Made by a program: the position numbers and the translations under genes
Notes under the pieces: model-generated
Seen by the model: the letters and a program-made list of their open reading frames with translations, nothing else
What the model was told of the DNA's origin: nothing
Database searches by the model: none
From: Marthasterias glacialis
Lineage: Eukaryota > Echinodermata > Asteroidea > Forcipulatida > Asteriidae
Direction of reading: 5' to 3'
DNA length: 64,000 bases
NCBI GenBank assembly: GCA_911728455.2
Contig: OU452232.1
Location: 5,793,227 to 5,857,226, forward strand
Part shown: positions 45,516 through 56,861 of the stretch, in pieces
How positions within the stretch are numbered: position 1 is the stretch's first letter
Layout of the letters: each line of letters opens with the position of its first letter

Positions 45516-46120
45516 GATTTGGGAAAACGCTTAACTTGTTAAATAGGTCACCGGATTGGCATACGACACGTTTTGGGCATCGTGCCAGCGCCATTTATTT
45601 CAATGCAAAAGGTCAGGGAATCAGGGTTTGGAAACTTTTATTCGTGTCATCTTTAATGAGGGTAATAACTCCAATCATCGACCAGCACTGCTTTCCATGG
45701 AGGCCCACAATACAACCAAAAAAAATTAAAAAACTAGACAGTCAGTTAGCTTTTAAAATGGATTACAAAATATTACTAATAACAATTGATTCTTGATATA
45801 GTGCTTTACATTAAAATCTCAAAATGCTCTACAGAAAATTACAGGAGAAAAAACACTAAATAGAACACACAATATTGGGAGGAACCAAACGCACCTAAAA
45901 GAAATTGGTGCTCGGTAAATTTTTCTGCGAAGTTAAAATTAGCAGGGAACTTAGTTAAAACATTAACAGCAATGAATCTTTCCAGAATTTGTGCAAAAAA
46001 TAAATTTGTCTATTCTTTCGATTTTGGTAGGGTTCGCCACACGGTGAAAATGCTGACCATGAATGCGCACAAAATCCACAACTGAACTACGCTTCCTTCA
46101 AACACATGACAACCGCATTC

Positions 46121-46445
46121 ACGGGGCCCACTTTGATACAGCTGCTAAGCACAAAAGATTGCTTAGCACTGAAGAACCTTGCTTAGCAGAAGCAGGTTAC
46201 CAGCAAAAATACCCTATGCCATGTGTACTGATTGTGACTGGTACCCTGCTCATTTTTTATTTAGCAGACAAATTTGCCAAGCACCATTATTGGGCCTTGT
46301 AGATAAGGTGTGTTTGAATTGGTGTTTTCTACTTAATGTAAATATTGCAGAGGAAAAGCAGGTTACCAGCAAAAATATCATGTGTTGTACATTGTCCGTG
46401 AATGGTTCCCTGCTAATTTTTACTTAGCAGAAAAATTTACCGCGC
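46121..46445. mobile_element. MITE family P, diverged, partly duplicated
   Basis: GGGGCCCACTTTGATACAGC, AGCAGGTTACCAGC, GTGACTGGTACCCTGC; a second GCAGGTTACCAGC...TGGTTCCCTGC segment follows at 46357-46413. Confidence 0.65.
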
Positions 46446-47345
46446 ACCAATTTCTTTTAGGTGTGTTTGATTTTCCCCCGATGTTGTGTGTTCCATTCAA
46501 TGTTTTTTTCCCCCTGTTGTTGAAGCATCTGCTTATTTACACAGATGTAAGTGATTTTGTGTTTTGGTTTAAAGCGATGCGGAAACCTCATTCTATTTTT
46601 ACACATTTGCCGATATCCCGAATGTTCTTTTAATTTTCACAATTTTGTATCCCAGCATGAGTGAATAAATAACATTCCAATCTATGTTTCTGTGCCCAAT
46701 TTGTATGTAAGTGATTGTGTGTTTTGGGCTTACAGTTGTTCTGGCTATATACAAATATCTCATGCTTTTTTTTTATAGAAACATATCCTATTTTTTTCTT
46801 GTTAGCAAGCAGTAAAACACAAGGGCAACTGACTGGGTAAATTTTCAATTCTTTGTTCACCCCCAAATTGTTTTCATATATATAAATATCTAATTCTACT
46901 CATTTTATACAAAATGTTTTATTATTTTTATATATATATGCAAAAACATCTCATTATATTTCTTACATAAAAATATCTTTTTTTTTCCCTATAAATTTCT
47001 CATAAAACAGATGTTTTCAAATCAAACAATTTGGTACTAAATATATTTCTTATTTGTCACATGTGGTTGAAGGCCACTCGACGGCATAAATGTTTTTATA
47101 TTCTATTTCAGAATGTCTATATAAATATTTCAAAATACTTTTTTGATGACGGCTAAAGCAAGACGCCGGAAAAAAAATCTCTTTTTAGAGTAAGCACTTC
47201 TTCCTAAAACAGTTGTAATACTATCTCCATCATGCGAAGCCCTCAAATCCTATGAACAAGGCTAAGGTTGTAAAAATATATTCTCAGGAAAATGTATTTG
47301 CATCTATATTTACGATAAAATTTCTTCACGTTTGCGTGTTTTTCT
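46446..47345. other. A/T-rich intron sequence
   Basis: Short (TA)n runs at 46877-46884 and 46930-46939; no recognised feature. Confidence 0.5.
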
Positions 47346-47346
47346 A

Positions 47347-47495
47347 ATGGGAGACTTTGGAACACAAGGTGGCAGCAGACTTGTCTGATGAATTTCCATT
47401 GTTTGCGTATTTCTGAGCATGGGCACATTATATCCGAGAACAACAGATTTTGCTAGTAAGTCTGCTGCCCCCTAGTGTCCTCTAAAGTCTCTCAC
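47347..47495. mobile_element. MITE family S
   Basis: ATGGGAGACTTTGGAACACAAGG to (inverted) AGTGAGAGACTTTAGAGGACAC, with GCAGCAGACTTG and AGTCTGCTGCC next to the ends. A sister of 50584-50731. Confidence 0.85.
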
Positions 47496-47684
47496 TGGAG
47501 GTTGGTAGTGTTATCGTTTGGGAAGAGTACTGTAATTTAGATAATGTTTGATAAAATATTGCTGCTGGAATAACTGATTCATGTTTATTTAGTGAATTTC
47601 TACATTTCTTTATTTACTTATTTAGGTCTGTTATTTCATGTATATGTTGGGTTGCACAAAGTGCAGATGCTGGTCTTTAAAAAA

Positions 47685-48345
47685 ATAAGCATTGTTGGCC
47701 GTGTGCTTTAACCAGCTGGTGCCGGATGAACCGTATATATACCAATATTTTCCCGAGCCAGCACATGGGCAACGAGTAATCAGAATACCGGAACAAACAG
47801 CGCCTGGACATTTTGTTTCAGAGCATGCACACAGTATGCACTCACCGTCCAACTTTTTTTTTTTCACCTACACAAAGAGGACAGATGGTGCTGAATATTT
47901 TGCTGATTTTCACCCTTTATGTCGGGGTTATTGTGTAATCCCTTATTCCAGACCTTTGTCCTTAGTTGCCAGAGGAGGATTACGAGACATCGAGAGGCTT
48001 CCACCATTGTTAGTCATTGTATTTCGGCTCAAGCCTAAGTGAACGGCGCCTCCAGCTTTGGTTCCGGATTAAGGAACAACCCTCGGCCGTAATTCCCGGC
48101 CAAGGTTTCGCAAATTTTCAGGGTGCATGAATTTCACATTTTCTCGATGGAGAAACCACAAATCCCGGTGCTTCAAAGAAATTCTTTGTTCTCTTGACTT
48201 TTTTCAGGTCAGAGTTTCTTTGTGCCAGTGGTACTCTCAAAGAAAAATGATTCCGGCAATTCTGAGAAAATAATCCTGTCAGGCTGGATGGGAAAAATTT
48301 GAAGACTCCTGGCGGTAATTGGCTTAACAGTTTAGAAACCAAATC
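47685..48345 (+). repeat. Dispersed ~0.7-kb repeat, copy 2 (plus)
   Basis: See 38754-39456. Shared phrases include TTTTCTCGATGGAGAAA, TTCTTTGTGCCAGTGGTACTC and AATCCTGTCAGGCTGGATGGG. The two copies are inverted relative to each other, about 8.2 kb apart. Confidence 0.75.
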
Positions 48346-48349
48346 CTAC

Positions 48350-49120
48350 CCAACATGAATGCAAAATAAAATATTGCAATATGAACGTTTGTGAATTATG
48401 CATATATTTGTTTTCCCAATGCCCACTAATTTCAATTGTCCAGATCTTGCCTACAAAGAATTTTAAGTGCTTAAAATGTCTAAAAAACAAAACCGACTGC
48501 CGTTTAAATTGAAAAACAATTATTAATCACAATAGACTATTTTAATAATAGCTAGAAAGCCAAAATCACTTTTAAGAAATGTTCACAAAGGAAAGCAAAC
48601 CACTAACCATAACATCACCAATTAGGCAATAATTCTTAATCCATCAGTAACTGTTTACCACAAAGAGGCTTTTGAATTTCTCTCCTCAGTTTCTTGAACA
48701 ACAGCGAGTATTTCTCAAAAGAACAGACACTTTGTTTGGCTAAAAATGATTTCTGATCAAACCAAATGTTTTAGAATCAAGATTCATTTGCAAAAATTAT
48801 ATAGAACCCGATTTAATAAAAATACAACTTCTCCCTCAATTGTGCCAAGAAAAACTGTTTGGGTAAAACACTCAATTGTGAGGAAAAAATTGCACCTGAC
48901 ATCAGTTTTACTTCCATAATTTTACTTGAATGTAAAACAGGCATAAATGTTTCATGGAAATGAATTGAAATGAATAGAATTATGAATAAAAAATACAGAG
49001 AAAGCCAACTATCAATACATATAAATATCAATAAATAATAAGCCATATCGATAGTACTGTGTACAAAAAAAAACATAACCGAATGTCATCAGTCGGTCAC
49101 TTAGCACTGCCAAATTATAT
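48350..49120. other. A/T-rich intron sequence, nothing recognised
   Basis: No repeat or conserved frame found. Confidence 0.5.
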
Positions 49121-49222
49121 TACAGTGTGCCCTGGATACTAAGTATAAAAAATGCATACGCCGCATCTACGTCGTTGAACCTGGAGGATTGGGCCAGCGA
49201 TGATGAGCACGATGACGAGAGG

Positions 49223-49232
49223 CTATAAATAG
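49223..49232 (+). promoter_or_regulatory. TATA-box-like motif CTATAAATAG
   Basis: A perfect metazoan TATA consensus in a locally GC-richer, apparently single-copy stretch (49130-49390). It is antisense to DGKQ. No open frame or donor site was identified downstream, so function is inference. Confidence 0.35.
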
Positions 49233-49325
49233 CGCTCCCTATACCCCTAGTGGGGACGGGTCGATGGCTCGGTTTGGATCAGGTTAGGGTCTGGTTGAAA
49301 TGGAATATGCCATTGTGAAGGCTGG

Positions 49326-49335
49326 CTATAAATAG
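49326..49335 (+). promoter_or_regulatory. Second CTATAAATAG motif
   Basis: Identical 10-mer 103 bp after the first, preceded by GGCTGG where the first has GAGAGG, and followed about 30 nt later by ACTGCACACGCCCGCCGCC. A minus-strand copy of the same 9-mer lies at 53766-53774. Confidence 0.4.
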
Positions 49336-49479
49336 AACGCCGCCTGCGCTTAGACTGCACACGCCCGCCGCCGACATAGAGGGGGGAAAAAATCTGATAA
49401 GACGAAGAACAATAAGGTCGGAGCGAAGGTGGGGGGGGTGGGTGGGTTACAAGAGCAAGGTGGTTGGGGGGAAAGAGAT

Positions 49480-50570
49480 GGCGATGGAGGAGACAATGAT
49501 GGGGATGGATTGGATTTTAATGTATTCATATTTCATTCGTGAATATTGAGCGTCATTGGAGAAAACACATTCATTGAAACACACTTGAAATGTGGGAGCG
49601 GAATAAATGAATATGGATTTAATATATGTATAAATTACTTCAGGAATATTAAAGAGGTTTTTTGGGGGGATTAATGGAAAGTCGTCTGGATGTTCAAGAT
49701 CTGAGCAGGGTGATTATTTCAATTCGATTGAAATAGTGTAAAAAAAAAAACATGAGGTGCAAAAAGAAAGCATAGAAATAACTTGAAACATGAAAAGGGT
49801 AAAGATGTATTCATTATTCATACTAATTGTATCATATTTTAAAAATCAAATCAGGAAATTGACACTGTACATTAGAGTGGATGATTTTGGGACATTAAGG
49901 AAGGCATGAGGTCTGTTGGGAATTGTGAGGATTTGGGGAAAAAATATCTGAAGGACTTGCCCTGTGAAAATTAAAGACATGTAGCAATCCTGACAAGTTA
50001 AGATCGTACAAAATAGATTTAGTCTTTATTTTGATTTTTCGACATAAAGACTATTTTTTATTATTATTGTTTTTTAAAGTATTTCACAGTTATCAATGTT
50101 TTAACATTCTGTTTTTATTTTTCTGGGAAATGAAGGGGGGTGTTTCAAAGAAAACAGTTGAAAATCAAAACTTAATTTTCAATTGAAAAAAATAACAATG
50201 CTAACACTATTTATAGAATTAACTTGAAAATTTGGGTGGGTGGGTCAAACAAAAGTATACATTGAAAAACATTGATCAGTGTAAATGGCCCCTCAAGTTG
50301 CCAACATTTTATTTCTCGGGGGAAACTTAATATATATTTTTGCCTGGTTTACTTCATGGCCTGTACAAAACCATCATTGTGATTAGTTCATTAATTGCAT
50401 TTGACGTTCGTATAGAAAAGCTACAACTGATTTGCCTCCTGAAGAAGCCAACACATCAGGATAAAAAAAATCTTGTTTCTCTAAATCATTGCAGTGATTG
50501 TAAGATACCACAATGAAGAAACATAATTTTTTATTTTTTTTTTCTAAGAGCACATTTATGTATGTATCAC
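49480..50570. other. A/T-rich intron sequence, nothing recognised
   Basis: Poly-A at 49740-49750; no conserved frame. Confidence 0.5.
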
Positions 50571-50583
50571 ATACACAGTCAGG

Positions 50584-50731
50584 AATGGGAGACTTTGGAA
50601 CACAGGGTGTCAGCAGACTTACCAGAAAAATGTCCATTGTTTGCGTAATTCTAACCATGCGCGAATTTCCGAGAACAACAGATTTACCTGGTAAGTCTGC
50701 TGCCACCTAGTGTCCTCAAAAGTCTCCCATT
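50584..50731. mobile_element. MITE family S, complete copy
   Basis: AATGGGAGACTTTGGAACAC to (inverted) AATGGGAGACTTTTGAGGAC. The arms are about 38 bp, through GCAGCAGACTTA. This is the best-preserved copy. Half copies lie at 4918 and 31461. Confidence 0.9.
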
Positions 50732-50734
50732 CAA

Positions 50735-52695
50735 AGAAAAGAACTGATCTTAAAATATGAATGAATATTGTTTCGCAGGCCTTTATTTTTACGGAGAGTG
50801 AGTGCAATCTCTCTCCTCCGCACTCCTTAACCTTGTCCGGGGAGTGCCAAAAATAGCACTACTTAAATTTAAAGTGGATTTTTTTCTGTTCTTTTTAAGT
50901 TTAAGTTAAACATCATGAACAGTCAGATTGTGTAAAATCATGTTCAAATTTCACTTTTGTGACTAATGTGTGAAGTTTGGTTGTGAGGAGTGTAAAGAGC
51001 TCTCCTCAATACTTTAAAGGAGAGCAGTTTATAGCTCTCCTCGTATTTCTTATAACGAAGGACTGTTTCTGATACCAAATAACACACTTCCAGGCCAGAA
51101 GAAAATGCCTTAGTGCCCTTGCCACTTCAAGAACGAAGCACTCACGCCCGGACTTCATAACAAATTTGATTCATTTACTCCAACTTAAACCAAGGTAAAA
51201 CCATATTAAACCTCACATTTTATTCCAATTATATCAGAACAGCATACACACTTTGTCAGGTATATCTCAGGGCACTGTGTAATGTATGCATAAGATTTTA
51301 TAATATCTACCCATCTGAGACCGTGCTCAACAAATCACAAACAATTTATTCAAGAGTCCAAATGTTTCGTAAATGAAATCCAGCGTTTGTAATATTCCAG
51401 AAATTCCCAGGATGAACAATATCAAATATGAGTGGAGACAAAGAGATTTATGAGGGGATGAATATAGATTGGAGTTGAATTTGTTATTTCTTAATGGCAA
51501 AATTACATGCAGTAAAAAAATTATTTCTTGTACGACCCAACACTACAAAATATTATCGTCAGATGTTCAAATATGGCAAGCTTTTTTTTGTGCTTTTATT
51601 ACTGATCTATTTCTTTATCAAGTACCACTAATTTGCATGATACTTATGTAACGTGTGATAAATTTCATTCCGTTCTGAATTAAATTAGAAACTTCCATTT
51701 TTACCGGAGTTTTAACTGCATGTTTCTATGGTAACCACTAATGTAGTTTAACTGCAGCAACACACGGAATTTTACATAAATGAAAAAAAATGAACTTGTA
51801 CAACGATCCATGAACATGTTTTCATTGTTTTAATTGGAACCTTTTCTTGGATGAAATGTTCACTTTCTGACTTAAAACAGGATCAAAATGGCCTGCATGG
51901 CCTTGTAATTACTTGAAAAGTTTTACGTATGTTTAATTTACGGTCAGTGGATGTCAAATGTTTATGTTTTGAACATGGCCAATAAACAAATTAGTTAAAA
52001 AAGAATCGAGTATTGAATATCAGCGCGCAGTGTACACGAGCATGTTTACCTGTTGAAACCCAGGACTTTAACAAAAGAGATCTGGGTTTTTCCCACAGTG
52101 TGAGGACGTCATCACTTCCCTTTCATGTGAAAAACCAATGGGGACTTCGCTAAAATATACTAAGTCCAAGCAATGGAAGAAAAAAAAAAGAGTCCTTGAT
52201 TTACCGGATCGACAAATTTATATTAGAAACAAGAAGATGGTAATAAACCACCTCTTCCTAAAGCCAAAGATGTACTTCTTATCACTTAAATGTGTGCATA
52301 TTCTAGTCTTTTTCAGTTACTCTCATTCACTGTACTTCATTTCTTGTCTCATCACTGATGTCTTTGGGTATCTTTTCTACTCCATCACCCCCGCCTTTGT
52401 CTGACCAGTAAACTAGTTCATACATGCTCTCGCATCACTCTGTGCAAAAAACTTCCTCCGTCCTTCTTCATAACGGGCCTTGTCGCTCACTCCACTTTCT
52501 TGTCAGTTTGATATCTCTTTATCTACCCAGTACAGTCCATCATTCTTCCTTGGCGTTGTGAGCAATTTTCTGTCTGTGTTTAAAGGGACGGTGCAGGCTT
52601 GCTTGTCAGACGCAGTCATTTTGTCATACAGATTATAATGTGCATGTATTGGATGCAAAATTGCTACGCAAACTTTTGTACACATCTCAGGGATA
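50735..52695. other. Mostly featureless intron sequence
   Basis: A family B fragment (CAGGCCAGAAGAAAATGCCTTAG) lies at 51091-51155. GAGGAGTG/GGAGAGC phrases at 50795-51050 (gagagtgag, ctcctcg) may form a weak inverted repeat. Otherwise nothing. Confidence 0.5.
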
Positions 52696-52699
52696 TTCA

Positions 52700-52890
52700 T
52701 AGAAATGGCAAGCCCTGAATTAACCCACGGCACCCACAGCAATTGCCGTGGTGCCCTGTGCTTTTGCTGTGGTGCCCTTTGCAAAGTTCCAATACAAATT
52801 TACATTTTCCTCATAGAAGTGCCCCTTACCAGAGGAAAATGCCCCTTCAAGAGCGAAGTTCAAGACCTGAAATGGGATGTGCCATTCAGA
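52700..52890 (-). mobile_element. MITE-like family B
   Basis: GCAATTGCCGTGGTGCCC, AAAGTTCCAATACAAATTTACATTTTCC and AGAAGTGCCCCTTACCAGAGG. Confidence 0.7.
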
Positions 52891-53229
52891 AAAATTCCAG
52901 CTGTTGAAACTAGTTAAGAGGTCAAATTAATTTATGCAACCAAAGTAAGGATATTTTAAATGATGTTCAAAAATAGAAGTACAGATATCATTGTACTGTT
53001 TATATCTCAGAAGCAACTTATTTGTATTTGTAAAAAAAAAAACAAGTTGCCCTCAATATGCTGTGATGCAAATATTCTTCATTTTTCTACGACTCGGCAC
53101 AAAAATTGGCAAGATGAAATCAGCAGAACCTCTAAGATGATGCGTGGCCACATTTTTCCAAATGCCACAATTTAAAAAACCTCTCTATAACTACCTTTTG
53201 ACAATTTCCTTCAAGAAAGTTAATTTGTT

Positions 53230-53465
53230 GTAAGGGGAAAGGTCTCATTTTGAACCCAATTCACCTGACATCGTCATCGCAATAATCGAGGTTGCGCCAT
53301 TTTGGAAGTCAATGTCACTTTGTGTTATACAATGTGGTACGCATTTTAGGTGGCACGGCGTCTATATACCTTATTGACTTCCAAAATGGTGAGCTTGGCA
53401 CAGTCGCCGCGTGTGACGTGCGTACAAGGGGTCAATAGGCATTACAATGGGGTCACAGAGGCCTT
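53230..53465. mobile_element. Element related to the 21772-22861 arms
   Basis: ACCCAATTCACCTGACATCG, AATCGAGGTTGCGCCATTTTGG and (inverted) a second CCATTTTGGAAGTCAATAAGG-type arm, ending GGGGTCAATAGG. Confidence 0.6.
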
Positions 53466-54005
53466 GGTGCTCCTTAAAACGTTTCCCATATACTCTAAGA
53501 TTTTCCAGAAGTCCGCTTTGTAAAATGAAAATGGCATTACCCCATCTAAGGTGAAATTCAAAACCATAATGAACAAATTCTTGAAAATGAAACTACCTTT
53601 TTATGCAGAACACCTAAAGACCTCCCCCTTTTCTCATAATTATGTACCCTCCCCTGCCTCTTCCCATGTTAACCTTTGCACTCTCGTCTCTTTTGAGTTG
53701 CATCCATGAATATGGGGTAATGTATTTAAATTTTATTAGCGAGGCCGGTTCCCGTGGGGATCAGGCTATTTATACTGTAGCAGGGCAGAGAACCGGGCAG
53801 AGCTGACAGCGGGAATATATTAGCAGGGATAATTGACGGATTCGTCGGCCCGATGCTTCAAATATTGTGCCAAGTGTCGGGGGGAGGTTGGACAGGAGAG
53901 AGAGAGAGAATGGCGAGCCCCTACTTTTTTCATTAAGCTTCTTCTCATTCTATTTTTACATGTGGTCAAATCCTAATAAGACACATTTTATTCATACAAA
54001 GAGCA

Positions 54006-54199
54006 GGGCCCAATTTCATAGAGCTGCTGAAGTCGAAAAAACTAGCTAAGCAAACAAATATTATGCTAACCAGACGATGACTACCAGCCAAAAGACTATG
54101 TTACATGTAAAATGTGTGACTGGTATCCTGCTCCTTTTCGCTAAGCTGCAAATTGTTAAGCAGTATTTTGTGCTTAAGCAGCTCTATGAAATTGGGCCC
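54006..54199. mobile_element. MITE family P, complete copy 1 of a cluster
   Basis: GGGCCCAATTTCATAGAGC to (inverted) GGGCCCAATTTCATAGAGC with perfect 19-base ends. Confidence 0.93.
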
Positions 54200-54200
54200 A

Positions 54201-54356
54201 GGGCCCAATTTTCTGCTAAGCAAAAAGGAGCAAGATACCGGTCACATTTGGTACACAAGACATGGTATTTTGGCGCTCACCATATTCTGGTGAGCATATT
54301 TGTATTTGTGTTTAACTATCTATTGTAACTAAAGCAGCTCTAAGCAGGTGGGCCCA
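54201..54356. mobile_element. MITE family P, internally deleted copy 2
   Basis: It begins GGGCCCAATTTTCTGCTAAGC one base after copy 1 and ends GCAGCTCTAAGCAGGTGGGCCC; the internal order is opposite to copy 1. Confidence 0.8.
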
Positions 54357-54480
54357 GGGCCCAATTTTATATAGCTGCTTAAGCACAAAAATCAGCAATG
54401 TGCTTACCAGGAAAAGGTTACAAGCAAAAATACATTGTCACATGTACTTTATGGAACTGGTCTCCTGCTTAGTTTTTTAA
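54357..54480. mobile_element. MITE family P, truncated copy 3
   Basis: GGGCCCAATTTTATATAGC, GGTTACAAGC, AACTGGTCTCCTGC; the right end is replaced by the 81-bp tandem array. Confidence 0.75.
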
Positions 54481-54845
54481 TCTCGCTACAGACCTAAGCA
54501 TGGTAATAAAAACTCCAGATCAAGTGTCAAACTTGTGCTATCACATTATAGCCCTAATCTGGCTACAGACCTAAGCTCACACGTTTGTAAAAGTTCGAAA
54601 TCAAGTCTCAAACTTGTGCCATCACATTATAGCCCTAATCTCGCTGCAGACCTAAGCTCACATGTTTGTAAAAGTTCTAAATCAAGCCCCAAACTTGTGC
54701 CATCACATTACAGCCCTAATCTCGCTGCAGACCTAAGCTCACTTGGTGGTAAAAGTTCCAAATCAAGCCTCAAACTTGTGCCATCACATTATAGCCCTAA
54801 TCTCGCCACAGACCTAAGCTCACATGGTGAAAGTTTAAAGTTAGA
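54477..54845 (+). repeat. 81-bp tandem array (about 4.5 units)
   Basis: The unit has AACTTGTGCCATCACATTA, TAGCCCTAATCTCGCTGCAG and ACCTAAGCTCACATGTTTGT. Because 81 is divisible by three, it gives a 105-codon frame of 27-residue Ser-rich repeats (54535-54852). There is no other sign of coding. Confidence 0.93.
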
Positions 54846-55057
54846 TAACTAGATAACTCACTCACATGTAGATCATAGCCATTTTGATTGTGGTAACATG
54901 ATGTTATATATCATCCATGTTTTGCCATGTTGTGCTTAAATTAAAAAAAAAATAAACAATTAAAAAATTAATTAATTATTCTTTTTTTTTTCTTTTTAGT
55001 TTTTTTTTTTTTTTTTTAAGTTTACCCCTCCCTGGTCAAATTCCTGGATCCACACCT

Positions 55058-55248
55058 GAGCCCAATTTCACAGAACTGCGAAAGCACAAAAGTAGCTAAG
55101 CACAACAAAACGATGCTATCAGAGTAAGGTTACCAGCCAAACTACCATGTCACATGTACAATTTGTGACTGGTATCCAGCTCAATTCTGCTTAGCAGAAA
55201 ACTGTTAAGCAATATTGTCTGCTTAATCAGCTCTATGAAATTGGGCCC
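55058..55248. mobile_element. MITE family P
   Basis: GAGCCCAATTTCACAGAACTGC to (inverted) GGGCCCAATTTCATAGAGC, with AAGGTTACCAGCC and GTGACTGGTATCCAGC. Confidence 0.9.
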
Positions 55249-55369
55249 AAGATTAATAACATGTAATATTAAGTGTGCAATTTCCTGCCAGCATAAGCAC
55301 AAATTATTCACTTATCATAAGCAGATCCGTGAAAACAGCAACTCTTAGATTTACTATAGCCATGTCCAA

Positions 55370-55489
55370 ATTGATGGCTTCGGCAGTGGCTATGGCTGGA
55401 TCGCTGGAAAGTCCTATTCTTCAACGTTATCGTTGCAGCCAGCAGCCATAGCCGTAGCTGAAGTCGCTTCATTCGGACACGGCCTTACA
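55370..55489. mobile_element. MITE family G, best-preserved copy
   Basis: AGCCATGTCCAAATTGATGGC to (inverted) AAGGCCGTGTCCGAATGAAGC. Inner blocks are GGCTATGGCTGGATCGCTGG and GCAGCCAGCAGCCATAGCC. Confidence 0.8.
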
Positions 55490-55599
55490 TATTTCTGAAA
55501 CTTAAAATTCTGAAAGTGTATCAAGCTTTCAAAAAAATGTTAATATATAAAGAACCTCAAATCATGCTTTGAATGTGAACAGAGGCTACAACTATTGCA

Positions 55600-55745
55600 C
55601 CAAAGCATATTGCTTAGCAGAATTAGTTTACCGGCCAACATATTATGCTATGTATATTACCCTTGACTGGTTCCCTGCAGATGTCTGCTTAATGTCTAAA
55701 TTTGCTGAGCATGTTTTGTGCTCTACATAATTGGGCCTTGGATGG
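55600..55745. repeat. MITE family P, degraded
   Basis: TTGCTTAGCAGAATTAGTTTACCGGCC, CTTGACTGGTTCCCTGC and ATAATTGGGCCTTGG. Confidence 0.6.
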
Positions 55746-56397
55746 TTTTTAAAAAACTACGGGAAAAATGTACATGTACAATAAGACTGACATCACCAAA
55801 AATTATTTTCAAAAGCACCCGATTCAAGATTTATGGATAAACTTATGGGGAAAATGTCAAATACTGCACAAAATTATGTAGACCTTTATTCTGCCGCCAT
55901 TTTCTTTGTCTGGTTCCTTATTTATCATGATCTGGAATAATGATACATATTGTACAACAAAGAGCCAGACTGTTTTGTCCTCCCAAGCCTCAATTCTGTT
56001 CAACAAAACATGGATGGCCTTCAGCATAATAAAGGTCTGGTTGACTTTTTGAAGGTCATCATGTCGATTGTAAATTGCCACAACTGTCAATATTTTTGCA
56101 CAAAAATTGACATTTGGGATTTCATGCAATTTCAAACGCACCAATCACAACACCATTTTGCATACCAGTTTCAAAAGAAATCCAATCACTAATCATTACA
56201 ATCCGCTCAAAATAAAATGGACCAATAGCATGTCAGCAAGCAAAAAGAATGGACCAATCAGCCGTCAGAGTCCGCGAAGAAATCCTCCAATCACGTTCCT
56301 GGAACTCACCTCCATAGCAGGAGCGGGGGAAACTAGAATATGTCCACTGAAAGGTAAAGCATGATTTGAAAGTGACCAATCAGATGGCCAGACTCAC

Positions 56398-56536
56398 CTT
56401 GACCTTTGGCCGTGACGTCCCCTCTGACCTCTGCGTTGGAGACAGGCATAGATATTGCCCATGGGGGTACTGTCAGGTCACGAATCGGTCCCAGATTGCA
56501 TTCTGATGACAGACTTTTGTAACACCCTGTGTGAGC
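56398..56536 (-). CDS. DGKQ: DGKQ exon: end of C1 zinc finger and extended C1 region (46 codons +1 nt)
   Basis: The acceptor is GTTTATTGTAG and the donor GTGAGT (56397-56392). It starts in phase 0 and ends in phase 1. The first residues, A-H-T-G-C-Y-K-S-L-S-S-E-C, supply the last three C1 ligands (X4-H-X2-C-X7-C), completing a canonical motif with the preceding exon. Then comes a segment with L-G-P-I-R-D-L and V-P-P-W-A, which aligns with the DGK theta extension after the third C1 (L..L-V-L-P-P in vertebrates). The donor opens the 47.6-kb intron. A piggyBac-like element lies about 325 bp upstream in the preceding intron. Confidence 0.92.
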
Positions 56537-56689
56537 CTACAATAAACAACATTTACAGAAACAGAACATTTATACAAAACCCTCCGAAAAAAAATGGTTA
56601 CTGCGAGAACTTAAAGGGTGCGTACAACATGGGAAAGATTGAAAATATAATTGATCACAGATTTGCACATAATTGCTTCGTTCTTGAAA

Positions 56690-56833
56690 GGTCAACAGCA
56701 GCAAGGCATTTTTCCATTGACAAAGTGCCCCTCTATGAGGAAATTGATCATTTCTATTGGAACATTTCAAGGGCACCAAGGCAATGACCAGGGCAACGAA
56801 GGCAATTGCCTCCGTGAAATATCAGGCCTTCTG
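56690..56833 (+). mobile_element. MITE-like family B
   Basis: GAAAGGTCAACAGCAGCAAGGC, AAAGTGCCCCTCTATGAGG, ATTTCAAGGGCACCAAGGC and GAAATATCAGGCCT. It is the only repeat between exon 56398-56536 and the piggyBac-like element. Confidence 0.7.
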
Positions 56834-56861
56834 ATAGTTGTAGTGGAAAACATCCCTTTAA

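Larger units (their letters stand above)
8794..56397 (-). other. DGKQ: Giant ~47.6-kb intron of DGKQ
   Basis: It lies between donor GTGAGT at 56397 and the acceptor ending at 8794. The two exons join in phase with no missing residues forced by the frame. The intron is filled with the repeats listed separately; no open frame inside looks like a conserved protein. The other introns here are about 0.4-4.2 kb. Alternative exons or promoters inside it are possible but not shown by the sequence. Confidence 0.8.

Noticed and set aside
45293-45796. 167-codon plus-strand open frame
   Set aside because: No recognisable domain, overlaps a dispersed repeat whose second copy (62.6 kb) is not open, and no splice or start context.
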